DNA of 5,534 bases, taken from positions 8,514 through 14,047 of the forward strand of contig PMCG01000039.1 of NCBI GenBank assembly GCA_003155335.1. The letters run 5' to 3'. Positions within the stretch are counted from its first letter, which is position 1, and each line of letters starts with the position of its first letter. The DNA is from Acidobacteriota bacterium (lineage in GTDB: Bacteria > Acidobacteriota > Vicinamibacteria > Fen-336). Position numbers and translations under genes: made by a program. Below the pieces are notes generated by a model. It made no database searches, was not told where the DNA came from, and was given only the letters and a program-made list of their open reading frames with translations. Shown here in pieces: positions 5,403 to 5,534 of the stretch.

Positions 5403-5534
5403 TCAGCCTGGCGCGCCGGACACGCCGCTCACTCCCGGCAGGTCGCGAGGGAGCTGCACTCGGCCGTCCTGACGCAGAGCCACTAGTAGCGTTCTACCAC
5501 CGAAGTGGACGGCGATCAACCACGCCGTGCTCCC
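5403..5534 (-). CDS. C-terminal fragment of an unrecognised upstream gene
   Basis: One minus-strand frame is open from the right edge to a TGA at 5403-5405, giving 43 residues; the other two minus-strand frames contain stops. The translation starts GSTAWLIAVHFGGRTLLVAL and continues RQDGRVQLPRDLPG to a Gly/Ser/Pro tail. It looks like two beta strands (WLIAVHF, TLLVALR) and a turn, with G or C favoured at third codon positions. The stop lies 15 bases before the cheY-like start, the spacing expected of an operon partner. I do not recognise the family. The short length means a chance open frame is possible. Confidence 0.5.
   Translation of the reverse strand, partial: GSTAWLIAVHFGGRTLLVALRQDGRVQLPRDLPGVSGVSGAPG

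Noticed and set aside
4286..5486. Plus-strand frames 4286-5026 and 4914-5486 opposite cheA and the cheY-like gene.
   Set aside because: They are antisense to conserved motifs, Arg/Gly/Ala/Asp-rich, and have no plausible domain.

Overview
This window holds most of one chemosensory (Che-type) gene cluster. Every gene that can be supported lies on the minus strand, so transcription runs from high to low coordinates. The DNA is GC-rich, with G or C favoured at third codon positions, and the long plus-strand reading frames are antisense shadows of the real genes. The gene content and style (28-residue repeats in the receptor, HEAT-repeat partner, CheA without a P2 domain) suit a high-GC environmental bacterium such as a member of Myxococcota/deltaproteobacteria, Chloroflexota or Methylomirabilota/Rokubacteria. 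No rRNA or other taxonomic marker is present, so the phylum is a guess.

Layout in transcription order: (1) the last 43 codons of an unrecognised gene entering from the right edge (5403-5534); (2) a CheY-type single-domain response regulator (5010-5387); (3) a CheA histidine kinase lacking the P2 domain (3194-4951); (4) a CheW coupling protein with an N-terminal extension of about 110 residues (2338-3126); (5) a methyl-accepting chemotaxis protein with two closely spaced membrane helices, no extracytoplasmic sensor domain and a long cytoplasmic hairpin (457-2319); (6) the first 129 codons of a HEAT-repeat protein leaving through the left edge (1-388). Intergenic gaps are 15 to 68 bases and none holds a recognisable terminator, so the six genes probably form one operon. 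There is no gene-free stretch above 300 bases.

Expected mechanism, from family knowledge: the receptor forms trimers of dimers whose cytoplasmic tips bind CheW and the P5 domain of CheA. CheA autophosphorylates on His50 and passes the phosphoryl group to Asp55 of the CheY-like protein. The output of that regulator is not visible here. No CheR, CheB, CheC/CheX or CheZ is encoded within the window, so adaptation enzymes are supplied from elsewhere, lie just outside, or are absent. The HEAT-repeat protein is probably a scaffold or partner, but its function cannot be read from sequence.

The points most worth a second look are the sensor-less receptor with matching 28-residue repeats in both arms, the CheW extension, the P2-less kinase, the HEAT-repeat partner gene with a hairpin directly before its ribosome-binding site, and two mini-ORFs that bridge intergenic gaps with stop/start overlaps. 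None of these alone proves a new system; the cluster is best described as a compact, somewhat atypical chemosensory operon.
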